A stretch of 64,000 nt of DNA from assembly GCF_000024985.1 (NCBI RefSeq), contig NC_013523.1:2418001-2482000 (forward strand). Direction: 5' to 3'. Position 1 is the stretch's first letter. Every line of letters starts with the position of its first letter. The stretch comes from Sphaerobacter thermophilus DSM 20745 (GTDB taxonomy: Bacteria > Chloroflexota > Chloroflexia > Thermomicrobiales > Thermomicrobiaceae). Below are positions 50,614-59,201 of this stretch, in pieces. The notes beneath the pieces are model-generated. The model was not told the DNA's origin. It saw only the letters and a list, made by a program, of their open reading frames with translations, and did no database searches. The translations under genes were made by a program, and so were the position numbers.

Positions 50614-51465
50614 CTAGACCGTCTCGTTCGCGGCGGGGGACTGGATGTGCTCGATATAGCGCTCGGCCGAGCGGCGTACCGCCGCCTTGGCGTCGGCCAG
50701 CACGTGGCGTCCGAAGGCGCCGTAGAGCCGCACGAAGGGGTACGGCTCAACCGCAGCCACGATCCGCCGCACCGTCTCCGGGTCGAGCGGGATCTGGTTC
50801 GGGTAGCTGTACATGAAGGTTACCCACCGGTTGTCCGGTACCACCTGGATCGTGTCGCCGCTGAAGAGCAGTCCCTGCCCCTCGGCGCCGTCCGCCCAGT
50901 GGAGCACGCTCGCCCCGGGGAAGTGCCCCCCGCAGCGGATGACGGTCACGCCGGGCACCAGCTCCACCGTGTCCTCGGAGAAGAAGCGCACCGCCGGGTC
51001 CGGTCGCATCACCCAGCGGCGGTTAGTCTCGTGCAGGTAGATCGGCACGCCGCCGAGCATCCGGGACCACTCGACCATCGTCGCATAGTAGTGCGCATGG
51101 GAGATGGCGATGGCCTCAACCCCGCCGCGGCGCTGGATTTCGGCCACCGTCGTCTCGTCGACGTAGGTCAGCGTCTCCCAGAGGACGTTGCCGCCGGGGG
51201 TTTCGATCAGGAAGGCCTGCTGGCCGATGGCGAACTTCGGCTCGGTGATGATCCCGGTGACGCCGGGCTCGATCGGGTCGAAGCGGTTGTGGTAGTGCCC
51301 GCGCATGGCGGCCAGCGTCGTCCACTGCTGGCCCTGGGGGCCGATGTACTGCCGGTCGTCCTCGCAGATGGGGCAGGCGGCCGGCGGCTGGGCACTCGCC
51401 GGGTACTGCGTACCGCAGGTGACGCAGATGTACTCCTGGGAACCGGGTGCGTCAGTGGTCGTCAT
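50614..51465 (-). CDS. Zinc-ribbon MBL-fold hydrolase with altered metal motif
   Basis: A 283-residue protein with an N-terminal rubredoxin-like ribbon (CVTCGTQYP and CPICEDD, about residues 14-36) and a metallo-beta-lactamase fold. The usual HXHXDH is reduced to SHAHYYATM, although later ligands remain (GGHFPGASVLHW, LLFSGDTIQVV and a final FGRHVL). Metal binding may therefore differ from that of classical enzymes. The start at 51465 lies next to GGAGGGACCACC. Substrate unknown. Confidence 0.8.
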   Translation of the reverse strand: MTTTDAPGSQEYICVTCGTQYPASAQPPAACPICEDDRQYIGPQGQQWTTLAAMRGHYHNRFDPIEPGVTGIITEPKFAIGQQAFLIETPGGNVLWETLTYVDETTVAEIQRRGGVEAIAISHAHYYATMVEWSRMLGGVPIYLHETNRRWVMRPDPAVRFFSEDTVELVPGVTVIRCGGHFPGASVLHWADGAEGQGLLFSGDTIQVVPDNRWVTFMYSYPNQIPLDPETVRRIVAAVEPYPFVRLYGAFGRHVLADAKAAVRRSAERYIEHIQSPAANETV

Positions 51466-51477
51466 GGTGGTCCCTCC

Positions 51478-51585
51478 GCGGTGTGTTGCGTGTTACGTGT
51501 TGCGTATTGCGTGGGCTACCCCTCACCCCCGACCCCTCTCCCACAACGGGAGAGGGGAGACGGACGGAGTACGCAACACGCTACG
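51478..51585. repeat. Composite repeat: heptamer arms around a CCCTCTCCC palindrome
   Basis: Left arm GTGTTGCGTGTTACGTGTTG, centre CCCTCACCCCCGACCCCTCT with GGGAGAGGGG inverse, right arm GTACGCAACACGCTACG. The right arm reaches into the stop codon of the PBP gene at 51581. Confidence 0.7.
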
Positions 51586-53764
51586 GGTTCGCCTCGTAGA
51601 ACGCGTTGATCACCTCGCGGGTCACGGGGGCGGAGACGATCGCGCCTTCGCCGCCATACTCGATCATGGTGACGGCGGCCAGCCGGGCGCCGTCGACCGG
51701 GCTGAAGGCTGCGAACCAGGCGTGCGTGGCACGCCCCTCCTGGCCGTGCTCGGCGGTACCGGTCTTTGCCGCCACCGGGTGCGTCTCGCCCTGGAAGGCG
51801 CTGTAGGCCGTACCGGCGGGCGTGGTGACCACGTCCACGAGCGCGGCGCGGATCCCGGCGATCTGCTCCTGGGAGATGGGCAGCTTGCCGATCTCTTTCG
51901 GCTCGTGGGTATAGACCTTCGTGCCGTCGAGCGCCACGACCTCCTGCACCAGGTAGGGCTGCCAGAGCGTGCCGCCATTAGCCAGCGCGGCGTAGGCGTT
52001 GGCCACCTGGAGCGGGGTGGCCAGGAAGTAACCCTGGCCAATGGCGAAGTTCACCGCGTCGCCACGCGCCCAGCCGTCCCGGACCGCTGCCAGCTTCCAG
52101 GCCGGGTCGGGCACGATCCCGGCGACCTCCGGCAACTCTTCCAGCCCGGTCGGGTTGCCGAAGCCGAATGCCCGCGCGGTCTCAGCCAGGAGGTTGGGAT
52201 CCTTTTCATCGAGCTGGACCCCGACCTGGTAGAAGAAGGTGTTGCACGAGCGCACCAGCGCGCGGTGGAGCGTCATCGGACCCTGATCGACCCCGGTCCA
52301 GTCGCGCCAGACATTGGACGAGCCCGGAAGAGAGAACGCCGCCGGACAGTCGAGCGTGCTCTGCATGTTCATGCCGAGGTGGATCATACCCGCCGCGGCG
52401 GTGACCACCTTGAAGGTCGAGCCAGACGGGTAGGCAAACGTGGTCGCCCGGTTCTGCAGCGGTCGCGCCTCCTCGTCGTTGAACCGCGCCCAGTCTTCGT
52501 CCGAGAGACCCAGGATGAACTTGTTGGGATCGAAGCTCGGATTGCTGACCATCGCCAGGATGGCGCCGGTGTTCGGGTCGATGACGACGACGCTCCCGGT
52601 GTTGTCTCCCAGCGCGCGCTCGGCGGCGAGCTGTACGTCGAGGTCGATCGTCGTGACGATGTCGGCGGCAGGCTCGCTCTGCACCTCGGCGATCACCCGC
52701 CGCTCGCCGCCGTCCGGCCCGACGATGACGAGCCGCCCGCCGCGTTTGCCGGCCAGGTACTGCTCGCCCCAGGCTTCGATCCCGGCGCGACCGATGACGT
52801 CCCCAGCCGAGTAGCCCCGGGCGCTCAACTCCGGCAACTCATCGGCGGTGATCTCCGTCAGGTAGCCGACGACGTGCGCGGCCGCCTCTCCGGCGGGGTA
52901 GACGCGCTCGGGCCACTTCTGCACCACGACGCCCGGGATGCCGGCCAACTGCTCCAGCAGGCCCGGGTCCATCGGGTCGGGATAGCTCTTGATCGGCATG
53001 AACCAATCGGGCTGACCGTGCTCGTACCGGCTCTTGATCTCGTCCTCAGGCATGCCGAGCGCCTGGCTCAGTGCCTGGAGCAGCGCGGCCTCGTCCTGAA
53101 TCTGCCCCGGGACCACGCCGACCTTGTTGATCTGACCGAGGTGCGCCAGCGGCCGACCCTTGCGGTCGAGGATGCGGCCGCGCTGCGGGATGTCGGGCTG
53201 CCAGCGCACGAATCCGTCGCCGAGCTCGGCAAAGATGACCGACGGAGTCCAGTCGACCCGGAAGCCATCCTCCTCCTCGACGATGGGGATGACGTTGTCT
53301 TCTTCCAGCGTCCCGACCTTGGCCGATTCCCGCTTGACGTGCATAGGCTGTTCGAGGGCATCGCGGTCGGCGTCCAGGAGCGTCGCCTCGATCGCCGTCT
53401 GGCCGATCTCCTGAGCGATTCCCTCGTAGCGGGCGATGAAGTCCTCCCGGCTGATGGTGTGCTTGGCGGGTGCAGAGAGCAACTCGTACATCCCGGCGTA
53501 GTCACCCGCGTTCCAAAGGCGGGTGAAGGCCGCGGCGACGTCACGCGGGGTCCGCAGCGCCTCGACGCTCCCGGGGCTGGGCGAGGCGACGGGCGAAGCG
53601 TCAGGAAGCGAGGTATTGCCCAGCAGGCGCCCACCCAGACGGTCGGCCAGCAGGAACAGGCCGAGCACGATGACGACCAGCCCCAGGACACTCATCACCA
53701 GCTTCGGCACGACGCTCCCGCGACGGGGTGCCGGGCGGGAGTAGGGAGACCGGTATCTGGGCAC
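51581..53764 (-). CDS. Class B penicillin-binding protein with MecA-type N-terminal domain
   Basis: A 727-residue D,D-transpeptidase that cross-links peptidoglycan. One N-terminal anchor (about 22-42) is followed by an NTF2-like MecA N-domain (about 70-170), a dimerisation domain (RGRILDRKGRPLA onward) and the transpeptidase domain. Active-site motifs: SXXK in YPSGSTFKVV (near 448), SXN in VRSCNTFF (near 505) and KTG in VAAKTGTAEH (near 664). The start is GTG 53764. The low-affinity, resistance-linked PBP2a of staphylococci shares this architecture, but here it is probably the ordinary elongation or division enzyme; rodA lies at 61.3 kb. Confidence 0.92.
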   Translation of the reverse strand: MPRYRSPYSRPAPRRGSVVPKLVMSVLGLVVIVLGLFLLADRLGGRLLGNTSLPDASPVASPSPGSVEALRTPRDVAAAFTRLWNAGDYAGMYELLSAPAKHTISREDFIARYEGIAQEIGQTAIEATLLDADRDALEQPMHVKRESAKVGTLEEDNVIPIVEEEDGFRVDWTPSVIFAELGDGFVRWQPDIPQRGRILDRKGRPLAHLGQINKVGVVPGQIQDEAALLQALSQALGMPEDEIKSRYEHGQPDWFMPIKSYPDPMDPGLLEQLAGIPGVVVQKWPERVYPAGEAAAHVVGYLTEITADELPELSARGYSAGDVIGRAGIEAWGEQYLAGKRGGRLVIVGPDGGERRVIAEVQSEPAADIVTTIDLDVQLAAERALGDNTGSVVVIDPNTGAILAMVSNPSFDPNKFILGLSDEDWARFNDEEARPLQNRATTFAYPSGSTFKVVTAAAGMIHLGMNMQSTLDCPAAFSLPGSSNVWRDWTGVDQGPMTLHRALVRSCNTFFYQVGVQLDEKDPNLLAETARAFGFGNPTGLEELPEVAGIVPDPAWKLAAVRDGWARGDAVNFAIGQGYFLATPLQVANAYAALANGGTLWQPYLVQEVVALDGTKVYTHEPKEIGKLPISQEQIAGIRAALVDVVTTPAGTAYSAFQGETHPVAAKTGTAEHGQEGRATHAWFAAFSPVDGARLAAVTMIEYGGEGAIVSAPVTREVINAFYEANP

Positions 53765-54202
53765 AGACTGGACCTTCCCTGCTCAAGCGGTGTGACATGC
53801 GCTGCGCGCCAGGTGAGCGGTGCGGCGGCCGGCTCCGTCCCCAGGAGGATCGACCGGATCGGCGCACCAGCGGTGCCCGGAACTCTGCCACTGGCGATGA
53901 CTCACCGTCAAGGTTAAGGCGGGGAAACGGTGCGTACGTTCTTGGGATTGGTCGACGTGGACGGGTGTTCGTGGTCGGCACGTGTCCGGGGCGGGTGGTG
54001 CAAGGATCCCCGCGCCGTGGCATGTGCCCGGGGCTGAAGCCGCCGGGCTCACAATGAAAGCCGGCTGAAGCCGGCTGGGACGGGGCATGGCTCACGGTCC
54101 GGCATTGTGCCTCACCGCGCGGCGCGTGCCCGGGGTACCCGAGGGTAATGGAGTCTGACGAAGAAAATGGATGTCCGCGCTCGGCACGTGCCCGGGGCTA
54201 AA
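53765..54202. repeat. Gap with hairpin repeats, target of IS insertion
   Basis: No gene. Repeat units appear from about 54025: CCCGGGGCTGAAGCCGCCGG and AAGCCGGCTGAAGCCGGCTG, then GTGCCCGGGGTACC near 54127 and the half-unit CACGTGCCCGGGGCTAAA that ends at 54202 where the insertion sequence begins. Confidence 0.65.
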
Positions 54203-55262
54203 ACGCTTGGTGTGAGTTAGGGCGCCGTGGCTACCAGGTGATCAGGTTCGCCACGGCCAGCAGCGGCCGCCCCTGCTGCCGATTCAGCCAGCAACAGAGG
54301 TTGTGCAGCGCCACCTTGGCCGCCAGTCGCGCCTGGAAGCCCGCCAGGGTGTGCGGGCGCTCCCGCTCGAGGCCGAAGGTGTGCAGCAGTCGTCCAACGA
54401 CCGTCTCCACGATCTGGCGATGGCGGGCCACCCAGCGGCGGACCGCCTTGGGCCAGCGCCGCCGACTGCCCCGCTGCGGGGTGGCCACCAGCGTCACGCC
54501 ATAGGTGGCCGCCAGGTGCGCCTTGTAGTCCTCGCCGGCAAAGCCACTGTCGGCCAGATAGGTCGCCACCGGCGTGCCGACACTGGGCAGGCGGGGATCG
54601 GGGTGGGCCCGACAGGCAATCAGGGTCTCGGCGAGGGACCGCTCATTGGTGCTGGCCGGGGCCACGCCCCAGCCGGTGATCGCCCCCTCCAGGCTGACGG
54701 CGGTCAGCACGCGGAAGCCGGCAAACCAGCCCAGGCGCAAGCTGAAGCCGATGTTGGCCTCGCCGGCCAGCCAGCCCCGCCCGCGGCGCTTGGCGTTGCG
54801 CACCGGAGCCGGCGCCACATCGAGCACATCCACCGCCACTGGCCCCCGGCCAAGTTGGTCTGCCAGGTAGAGGGCGAACTGGGCCAGGGCGACCTGATGC
54901 CGCCGCAGCAGCCGGTTGTATTGGCTGCGGTGGGGCAGGGTCGGGAAGTAGGGGCGCAGGTGGCGCTCGGCGTAGCGGTAGAAGTCCTGCTCACTGGAGA
55001 ACCTCATCCACTGCCCGAAGATGGCCAGGGTCAAGACCTCGCTGCGGCTCAGGGCCGGCGCGGGGCCGGGGCGGTGGGGCTCCGGGGGCAGGTGGGTCTG
55101 GCAGAAGGTGTCGACCAGGACATAGACTGTAATCAGGAAGGTGTCCACATCCATCGGGTGCTCCTTTCGTGGGAGACGGATACGAGCTATCTCCCGTATG
55201 GAAGTGGGCACCTTCCTGTGTCAAGAGGGCACAGCATGCCCCGGCTAACTCACACCAAGCGT
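54203..55262 (-). mobile_element. IS982-family insertion sequence, complete
   Basis: The 1,060-base element has perfect 18-base inverted ends, ACGCTTGGTGTGAGTTAG at 54203-54220 and its complement at 55245-55262. TAAA stands on both outer sides (54199-54202, 55263-55266) and is the probable target duplication. Joining the flanks restores CCCGGGGCTAAAGCCGCCGG, the intact hairpin repeat seen near 7792. The element carries one intact transposase. Confidence 0.92.
54231..55154 (-). CDS. IS982-family DDE transposase
   Basis: A 307-residue transposase, intact. The N-terminal domain reads MDVDTFLITVYVLVDTFCQT and SEVLTLAIFGQWMRFSSEQD, both typical for IS982. The DDE catalytic residues are probably Asp in VAVDVLDVAP, Asp in YLADSGFAG and Glu in HRQIVETVVGR. 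Start at 55154 follows AAAGGAG, seven bases away. A longer frame reading to 55211 lacks support. The gene lies within perfect terminal inverted repeats and is likely active or recently so. Confidence 0.92.
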   Translation of the reverse strand: MDVDTFLITVYVLVDTFCQTHLPPEPHRPGPAPALSRSEVLTLAIFGQWMRFSSEQDFYRYAERHLRPYFPTLPHRSQYNRLLRRHQVALAQFALYLADQLGRGPVAVDVLDVAPAPVRNAKRRGRGWLAGEANIGFSLRLGWFAGFRVLTAVSLEGAITGWGVAPASTNERSLAETLIACRAHPDPRLPSVGTPVATYLADSGFAGEDYKAHLAATYGVTLVATPQRGSRRRWPKAVRRWVARHRQIVETVVGRLLHTFGLERERPHTLAGFQARLAAKVALHNLCCWLNRQQGRPLLAVANLITW

Positions 55263-55690
55263 TAAAGCCGCCGGGCTGAATTCGGGTAAGCCCACCGAAG
55301 GGGCTGCGATGGCCACACCCCGGCGGAGCCGATCCGGCACCCCGCCGGGCGCTGCGTCCCCAGCCCCTTCAGTGGGCTTCACTTCCTAGCCCGGCGGCTT
55401 TAGCCCCGGGCACATGCCGGGCGGCGGGATCCAAATACGGGGATGTGAGTGCTGCCTCACCGCAGCCGACTACAGCGGGCTTTTCCTTGTCAGCCCGGCT
55501 GACGTTAACACCGGGCCCATGCCACCGCCCGGGGATCCGCACGCCGCCGATCGCCGGGGGCCCATCCCACCGCGCGGCACGCATCGCGTTACCACCCGAC
55601 GTCCCGACGACGGTACGACACCGTCCCTGGTGCGGCATCATGCCGCGCCATACCAAAGCGGCGGCTCGGGCCGCCGCACTCCAAAGCCGT
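55263..55690. repeat. Right half of the interrupted repeat and further hairpin units
   Basis: TAAAGCCGCCGGGCTGAATT resumes the unit cut by the IS. Further units: AGCCCGGCGGCTTTAGCCCC near 55388, CAGCCCGGCTGACGTTAACA near 55491 and GCGGCGGCTCGGGCCGCCGC near 55660. No credible gene is present. Confidence 0.65.
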
Positions 55691-55705
55691 CGTTCGACTG
55701 ATGCG

Positions 55706-56680
55706 CTAGCGGATCGGCCTGCTGCCAACGCCGCGGTAGACCGGGCTGACGCTGGCGCCGGTGTGAATGCGCTGGATCGTCTCACCCAGCAGCGGGGCGA
55801 CCGAGAGCACCGTGATCTTGTCGAGCCGCTTCTCCGGGGGGATCGGGATGGTGTTGCTCACCACCACCTCCCGGATCGGGCTGAGCGCCAGCCGCTCGAT
55901 GGCCGGGCCACTCAGGACCGGATGGGTGCAGGCGGCGTAGACCTCGACCGCACCGTTCTCGATGCAGACCTGAGCGGCCTGGGTGATCGAGCCGGCCGTG
56001 TCGATCTCGTCGTCGACCAGCACCGCCTGGCACCCTTCGACCGAGCCGATCAGGTTCAGCACCTCGGTCTTGTCGACGTTCCCGACCCGGCGCTTCTCGA
56101 TAATGGCCAGACTCGCGTCCAGTTCCTCGGCGAAGTTGCGCGCCCGCTTGGTGTTCCCCAGGTCCGGCGAGACGACGACCGGCCGCTCCAGGCGCTTCTC
56201 CTGGAAATAGCGGGCGATGATCGGCATAGCGGTCATCTCGTCGACGGGGATGTTGAAGAAGCCCTGGATCTGCCCGGCGTGCAGGTCGACGGTCAGGACG
56301 CGGTCGGCCCCGGCGACGGTGATCAGGTCGGCGATGAGGCGCGCCGTGATCGGCACACGCGGCTGGTCCTTCTTGTCGGTGCGGCCGTAGCCGAAGTAGG
56401 GGATAACCGCGGTGATACGCCCGGCCGAGGCCCGCTTGAGCGTGTCGATGATGATCAGCAGCTCCATGATGCTGTCGTTGACCGGGCTGCTGAAGGACTG
56501 GACGACGAAGACGTCGTTCTCACGCACGCTCTCGCAGATGCGGACGAAGATGTTCTCGTTGCTGAACCGGAACACCTCGATCCGGCCGGGCGGGATATCG
56601 ATGTAGTTGCAGATCTCCCGGGTGAGTTCCGGGTTGGAGTTGCCGCCGAAGATGGTCAACTGATCATAGCGGCCGGTCAT
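55706..56680 (-). CDS. prs: Ribose-phosphate pyrophosphokinase (PRPP synthetase)
   Basis: A 324-residue enzyme making PRPP from ribose 5-phosphate and ATP. Family landmarks: FGGNSNPELTREICNYIDIP, the ATP site with FSSPVNDSIMELLIIIDTLK, YFGYGRTDKKDQPR, VLTVDLHAGQIQGFF (metal-binding Asp/His), VVVSPDLGNTKRAR and the PRPP loop LVDDEIDTAGSI. Length is normal. Its start lies 17 bases inside the end of the ribonuclease III gene, so expression is coupled. PRPP is used by NadC elsewhere in the window. Confidence 0.95.
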   Translation of the reverse strand: MTGRYDQLTIFGGNSNPELTREICNYIDIPPGRIEVFRFSNENIFVRICESVRENDVFVVQSFSSPVNDSIMELLIIIDTLKRASAGRITAVIPYFGYGRTDKKDQPRVPITARLIADLITVAGADRVLTVDLHAGQIQGFFNIPVDEMTAMPIIARYFQEKRLERPVVVSPDLGNTKRARNFAEELDASLAIIEKRRVGNVDKTEVLNLIGSVEGCQAVLVDDEIDTAGSITQAAQVCIENGAVEVYAACTHPVLSGPAIERLALSPIREVVVSNTIPIPPEKRLDKITVLSVAPLLGETIQRIHTGASVSPVYRGVGSRPIR

Positions 56681-57443
56681 GGTCCTCGGTTATCCCTTCC
56701 GCGGCCAGCCGCGCCAGCGCGCTCTGTGCCGCCTCTTGCTGGGCAGCGCGCTTGCTGCTCCCGGTCCCCACGCCAAGGCACTCACCACCGACGACCACCT
56801 CGACGGTGAAGACCCGGTCGTGCGCGGGGCCAGACACCGCCACCGTGCGATACATCGGGGTTACCCGCATGTGCTCCTGCACGAGCTCCTGGAGCCGTCC
56901 CTTGTAGTTGGTCTCCTGCCCCTCGGTGATGATCTGCTCCGCGTCCTCGATCAGGAGCTGGCGCAAGAAGCGCCGGGTAGCGCGGATACCCCGGTCCAGA
57001 TAAATCGCGGCAATCACCGCTTCGAATGCCCCGGCCAGGATCCGGTCGCGGATCTCCCCATCGGCGGTTATCTCCCCGCGGCCGAGATAGAGCAACTCGT
57101 CCAACCCGAAACGTCGTGCCCAGCGCGCCAGCGTCTCGGTGCGGACCAAGGCGGTGCGGTAGGCTGTGAGCATCCCCTCCGGGAGCCGTGGGAAGCGCCG
57201 GTAGAGGAACTCCGCAGTGATCATGCCGAGAACCGAGTCGCCCAGGAACTCCAGGCGCTCGTTAGAGTCGCGCACCGCTTCGATCTGGGAGATGCCGAGT
57301 TCGTTGAGGTAGGAGCGATGAGTTAACGCCAGCCGAAGCAGGTCGAGATCGCGGAACTCGATGCCCAGCCGCTGCGCCGCGCGCTCCGGGCGGTCGTCCG
57401 GCTTCGGATCGCGCTGGCTCTCCATCGTCGGTGCCGACGCCAT
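56664..57443 (-). CDS. rnc: Ribonuclease III
   Basis: A 259-residue double-strand-specific endoribonuclease. The nuclease domain carries the signature ERLEFLGDSVLGMITAEFLY with the catalytic Glu/Asp, and the second acidic pair in GAFEAVIAAIYLDRG. The double-stranded RNA-binding domain follows (NYKGRLQELVQEHM, VEVVVGGECLGVGTGSSKRA). Start at 57443 (GGGCGGGGGC upstream) leaves two bases after the upstream gene; the end overlaps prs by 17 bases. The enzyme matures rRNA and processes structured transcripts. Confidence 0.95.
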   Translation of the reverse strand: MASAPTMESQRDPKPDDRPERAAQRLGIEFRDLDLLRLALTHRSYLNELGISQIEAVRDSNERLEFLGDSVLGMITAEFLYRRFPRLPEGMLTAYRTALVRTETLARWARRFGLDELLYLGRGEITADGEIRDRILAGAFEAVIAAIYLDRGIRATRRFLRQLLIEDAEQIITEGQETNYKGRLQELVQEHMRVTPMYRTVAVSGPAHDRVFTVEVVVGGECLGVGTGSSKRAAQQEAAQSALARLAAEGITEDHDRPL

Positions 57444-57445
57444 GC

Positions 57446-57880
57446 TCACGCCCCCGCCCGGTTGATGACGGCGTCCAGGTCCACATTCGCCCGGCGGGCG
57501 ACGGCGGCCACCTGATCCCAATCGATGGCAATGGTGTAGATGTAATGCATCGGCTCCGTCTCGCGAGTGGACGAAGTCGCCATGCCCGGACCGACGAGGA
57601 AGTGGACCAGCGCATCGGCGATCAGGTTGTCCTGCGGGTCGCGGTCGTCGAGGGAGATGGCATCGCCGCCGGCACGTCGCGCGGCGTCAGCGCGCCGCAA
57701 CCCCTCCCGGAAGGGCGCCGCCAGCATCTCCGCACGATGCTCCTCTTCGCGTAGCGCACGCCGCCGACCCGCGACGATATCGTCGACCGCCGAGGCCTCC
57801 CGCTCGACCTCTTTGATCTCCTCGCGCGCCGTGTAGTTATGCACGATGTACTTGAGTAGTCGGTCGATATCGCCCGGCAC
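57446..57880 (-). CDS. Conserved hypothetical protein, first gene of the rnc-prs operon
   Basis: A 144-residue soluble protein. The N-terminal half is helical and charged (DIDRLLKYIVHNYTAREEIK, EVEREASAVDDIVAGRRRAL, REEEHRAEM), while the second half (EPMHYIYTIAIDWDQVAAVA, RRANVDLDAVINRAGA) looks like a small alpha/beta region. It is preceded by a promoter with a perfect TATAAT box and followed two bases later by rnc. I do not recognise a family. Linkage to rnc suggests a role in RNA metabolism, but that is a guess. Confidence 0.65.
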   Translation of the reverse strand: MPGDIDRLLKYIVHNYTAREEIKEVEREASAVDDIVAGRRRALREEEHRAEMLAAPFREGLRRADAARRAGGDAISLDDRDPQDNLIADALVHFLVGPGMATSSTRETEPMHYIYTIAIDWDQVAAVARRANVDLDAVINRAGA

Positions 57881-57918
57881 GCCGGCTCCTCCGCGGCACC
57901 CCGCTGCCGCCTGACGTC

Positions 57919-57947
57919 ATTATAGGAAACGCGCCCCACCGCGCCAA
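57919..57947 (-). promoter_or_regulatory. Sigma-70 promoter of the operon leading into rnc-prs
   Basis: On the minus strand TTGGCG (57947-57942) and a perfect TATAAT (57924-57919) are 17 bases apart, about 38 bases before the ATG at 57880. Confidence 0.7.
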
Positions 57948-58075
57948 CGCGACTGATGCGCCGGGGGTGGCGGATCACCCGGGTGCGGGCTCGTCCTCCC
58001 GGAAGAACAGAACGGCATCCGCCTGCTGCACCCCCGCGTCGCCCCTGCCGCACGCGGTTTGCCACGGAAAATCAT

Positions 58076-58200
58076 CATGCGTCACACGTCATGCGTCATA
58101 CGTCGCGGGTGGTGCGGAGTAGGTGGTGTCTGGGACTTTGGAGTGCGGCGGCTTGAGCCCCAGGCACGTACTACGGCGCGGGAACCGTCGCACCACCCGG
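58076..58200. repeat. Heptamer arm and degenerate hairpin repeat
   Basis: ATGCGTCACACGTCATGCGT (about 58077) is a lone heptamer arm. GGAGTGCGGCGGCTTGAGCC near 58140 resembles the hairpin repeat family. The gap 57948-58276 shows no gene. Confidence 0.5.
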
Positions 58201-58241
58201 CACCGGGCAGGGTCGTGGTCAGGCGAGGGGGTGAATGCGAG

Positions 58242-58265
58242 ACGGGGGTGGCGAGCCACCCCCGT
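58242..58265 (-). terminator. Hairpin after the second PIG-L gene
   Basis: ACGGGGGTGGC and GCCACCCCCGT form a perfect 11-base stem with a two-base loop, 12 bases beyond the stop codon. Confidence 0.6.
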
Positions 58266-58276
58266 GTGGTGCCGCG

Positions 58277-59020
58277 TCACCAGTTGATGATGCGGTGGAA
58301 CTCCTCGGCGTAGGCCATGCCGTGCCGCGCACCGCGGTCGGCCGCCCAGGTGCGAACCATGCGCTCGATCTGGTCAAAGTGGTCGCCCAACTGGCTCTGG
58401 TGCGCCCGGAGCGCCGCGATCTTCAGGTCGATCGTCTCGGTGATGTCGACGGCGTAGTTGAGCACCGGCGCGCCGATGACGTAGATCTCGGAGACCTTGT
58501 GCGGCTGCAACCCCTCGGCCAGCAACTCCGGGAAGTCCCAGGGGTTCTGCGGTGCGGGGTAGACGGCGGCCATGACCGCCTGGCCGGCGGCCAGATGGTC
58601 CGGATGGTGCCGGCGGACGTTGTACACCGGCTCCCAGACCCGGTCGGGCGAGGGGCTGATAACGCGCTCCGGCCGGTACTTGCGGATGAGCCGGACGATG
58701 TCCCGGCGCAGCTCCAGGGTCGGCTCCAACTGGCCGTCGGGGTAATCGAGGAAGATGACATCGGCGAGGCCCAGGATCTCGCCGGCCGCCCGCTGCTCCG
58801 CCTTGCGCGTCTCCGAGATGCGGCGCCGTGCCTCCGGGCTGACATCGGTCGCGTCGTCCGGCCCTCCGGCGCCGCCATCGGTGATGATGACGTAGTAGAC
58901 ATCCCAGCCCTCGCGTACCCAGCGGGCGACCGTTCCGGCCGTGCCGAACTCGGCGTCGTCCGGGTGCGCCACGAAGACCATCGCGACCTTGCGCTCCACC
59001 TGCTCCTGTGCCTGCTCCAT
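58277..59020 (-). CDS. PIG-L/LmbE-family N-acetyl-sugar deacetylase (second copy)
   Basis: A 247-residue zinc deacetylase paralogous to 36297-37043. Motifs: VFVAHPDDAEFGTAGT, TDGGAGGPDDATDVSPEAR and RRHHPDHLAAGQAVMAAVYP. The C-terminal DITETIDLKIAALRAHQSQL again matches the other copy. Start at ATG 59020 has GGAGCAGG just upstream; the longer frame to 59407 crosses the divergent oxidase gene and is rejected. Substrate candidates are GlcNAc-malate or GlcNAc-inositol type thiol precursors, or N-acetyl lipids; no glycosyltransferase partner adjoins. Confidence 0.88.
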   Translation of the reverse strand: MEQAQEQVERKVAMVFVAHPDDAEFGTAGTVARWVREGWDVYYVIITDGGAGGPDDATDVSPEARRRISETRKAEQRAAGEILGLADVIFLDYPDGQLEPTLELRRDIVRLIRKYRPERVISPSPDRVWEPVYNVRRHHPDHLAAGQAVMAAVYPAPQNPWDFPELLAEGLQPHKVSEIYVIGAPVLNYAVDITETIDLKIAALRAHQSQLGDHFDQIERMVRTWAADRGARHGMAYAEEFHRIINW

Positions 59021-59201
59021 CCCTGCTCCGTCTATGCTAGAACCGTCGACGCTACCTGCCGCGCTCTCGCGAGCCGCCTGACAGGATACCCCCCAACACG
59101 CCGGCAGGTCGAGACGGGGCGCTGCCCGCTTGCGGGCCGCCGGGAATCGCCGTACGCTGCCGACACGGTTCGGCGCGCGGTCACGGGATGGGAGGGGCCA
59201 G

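Noticed and set aside
51581-53764. Acquired methicillin-type resistance gene
   Set aside because: The MecA-like N-terminal domain is a normal feature of class B PBPs in many phyla, codon use is native, and no mec regulators or cassette are present.
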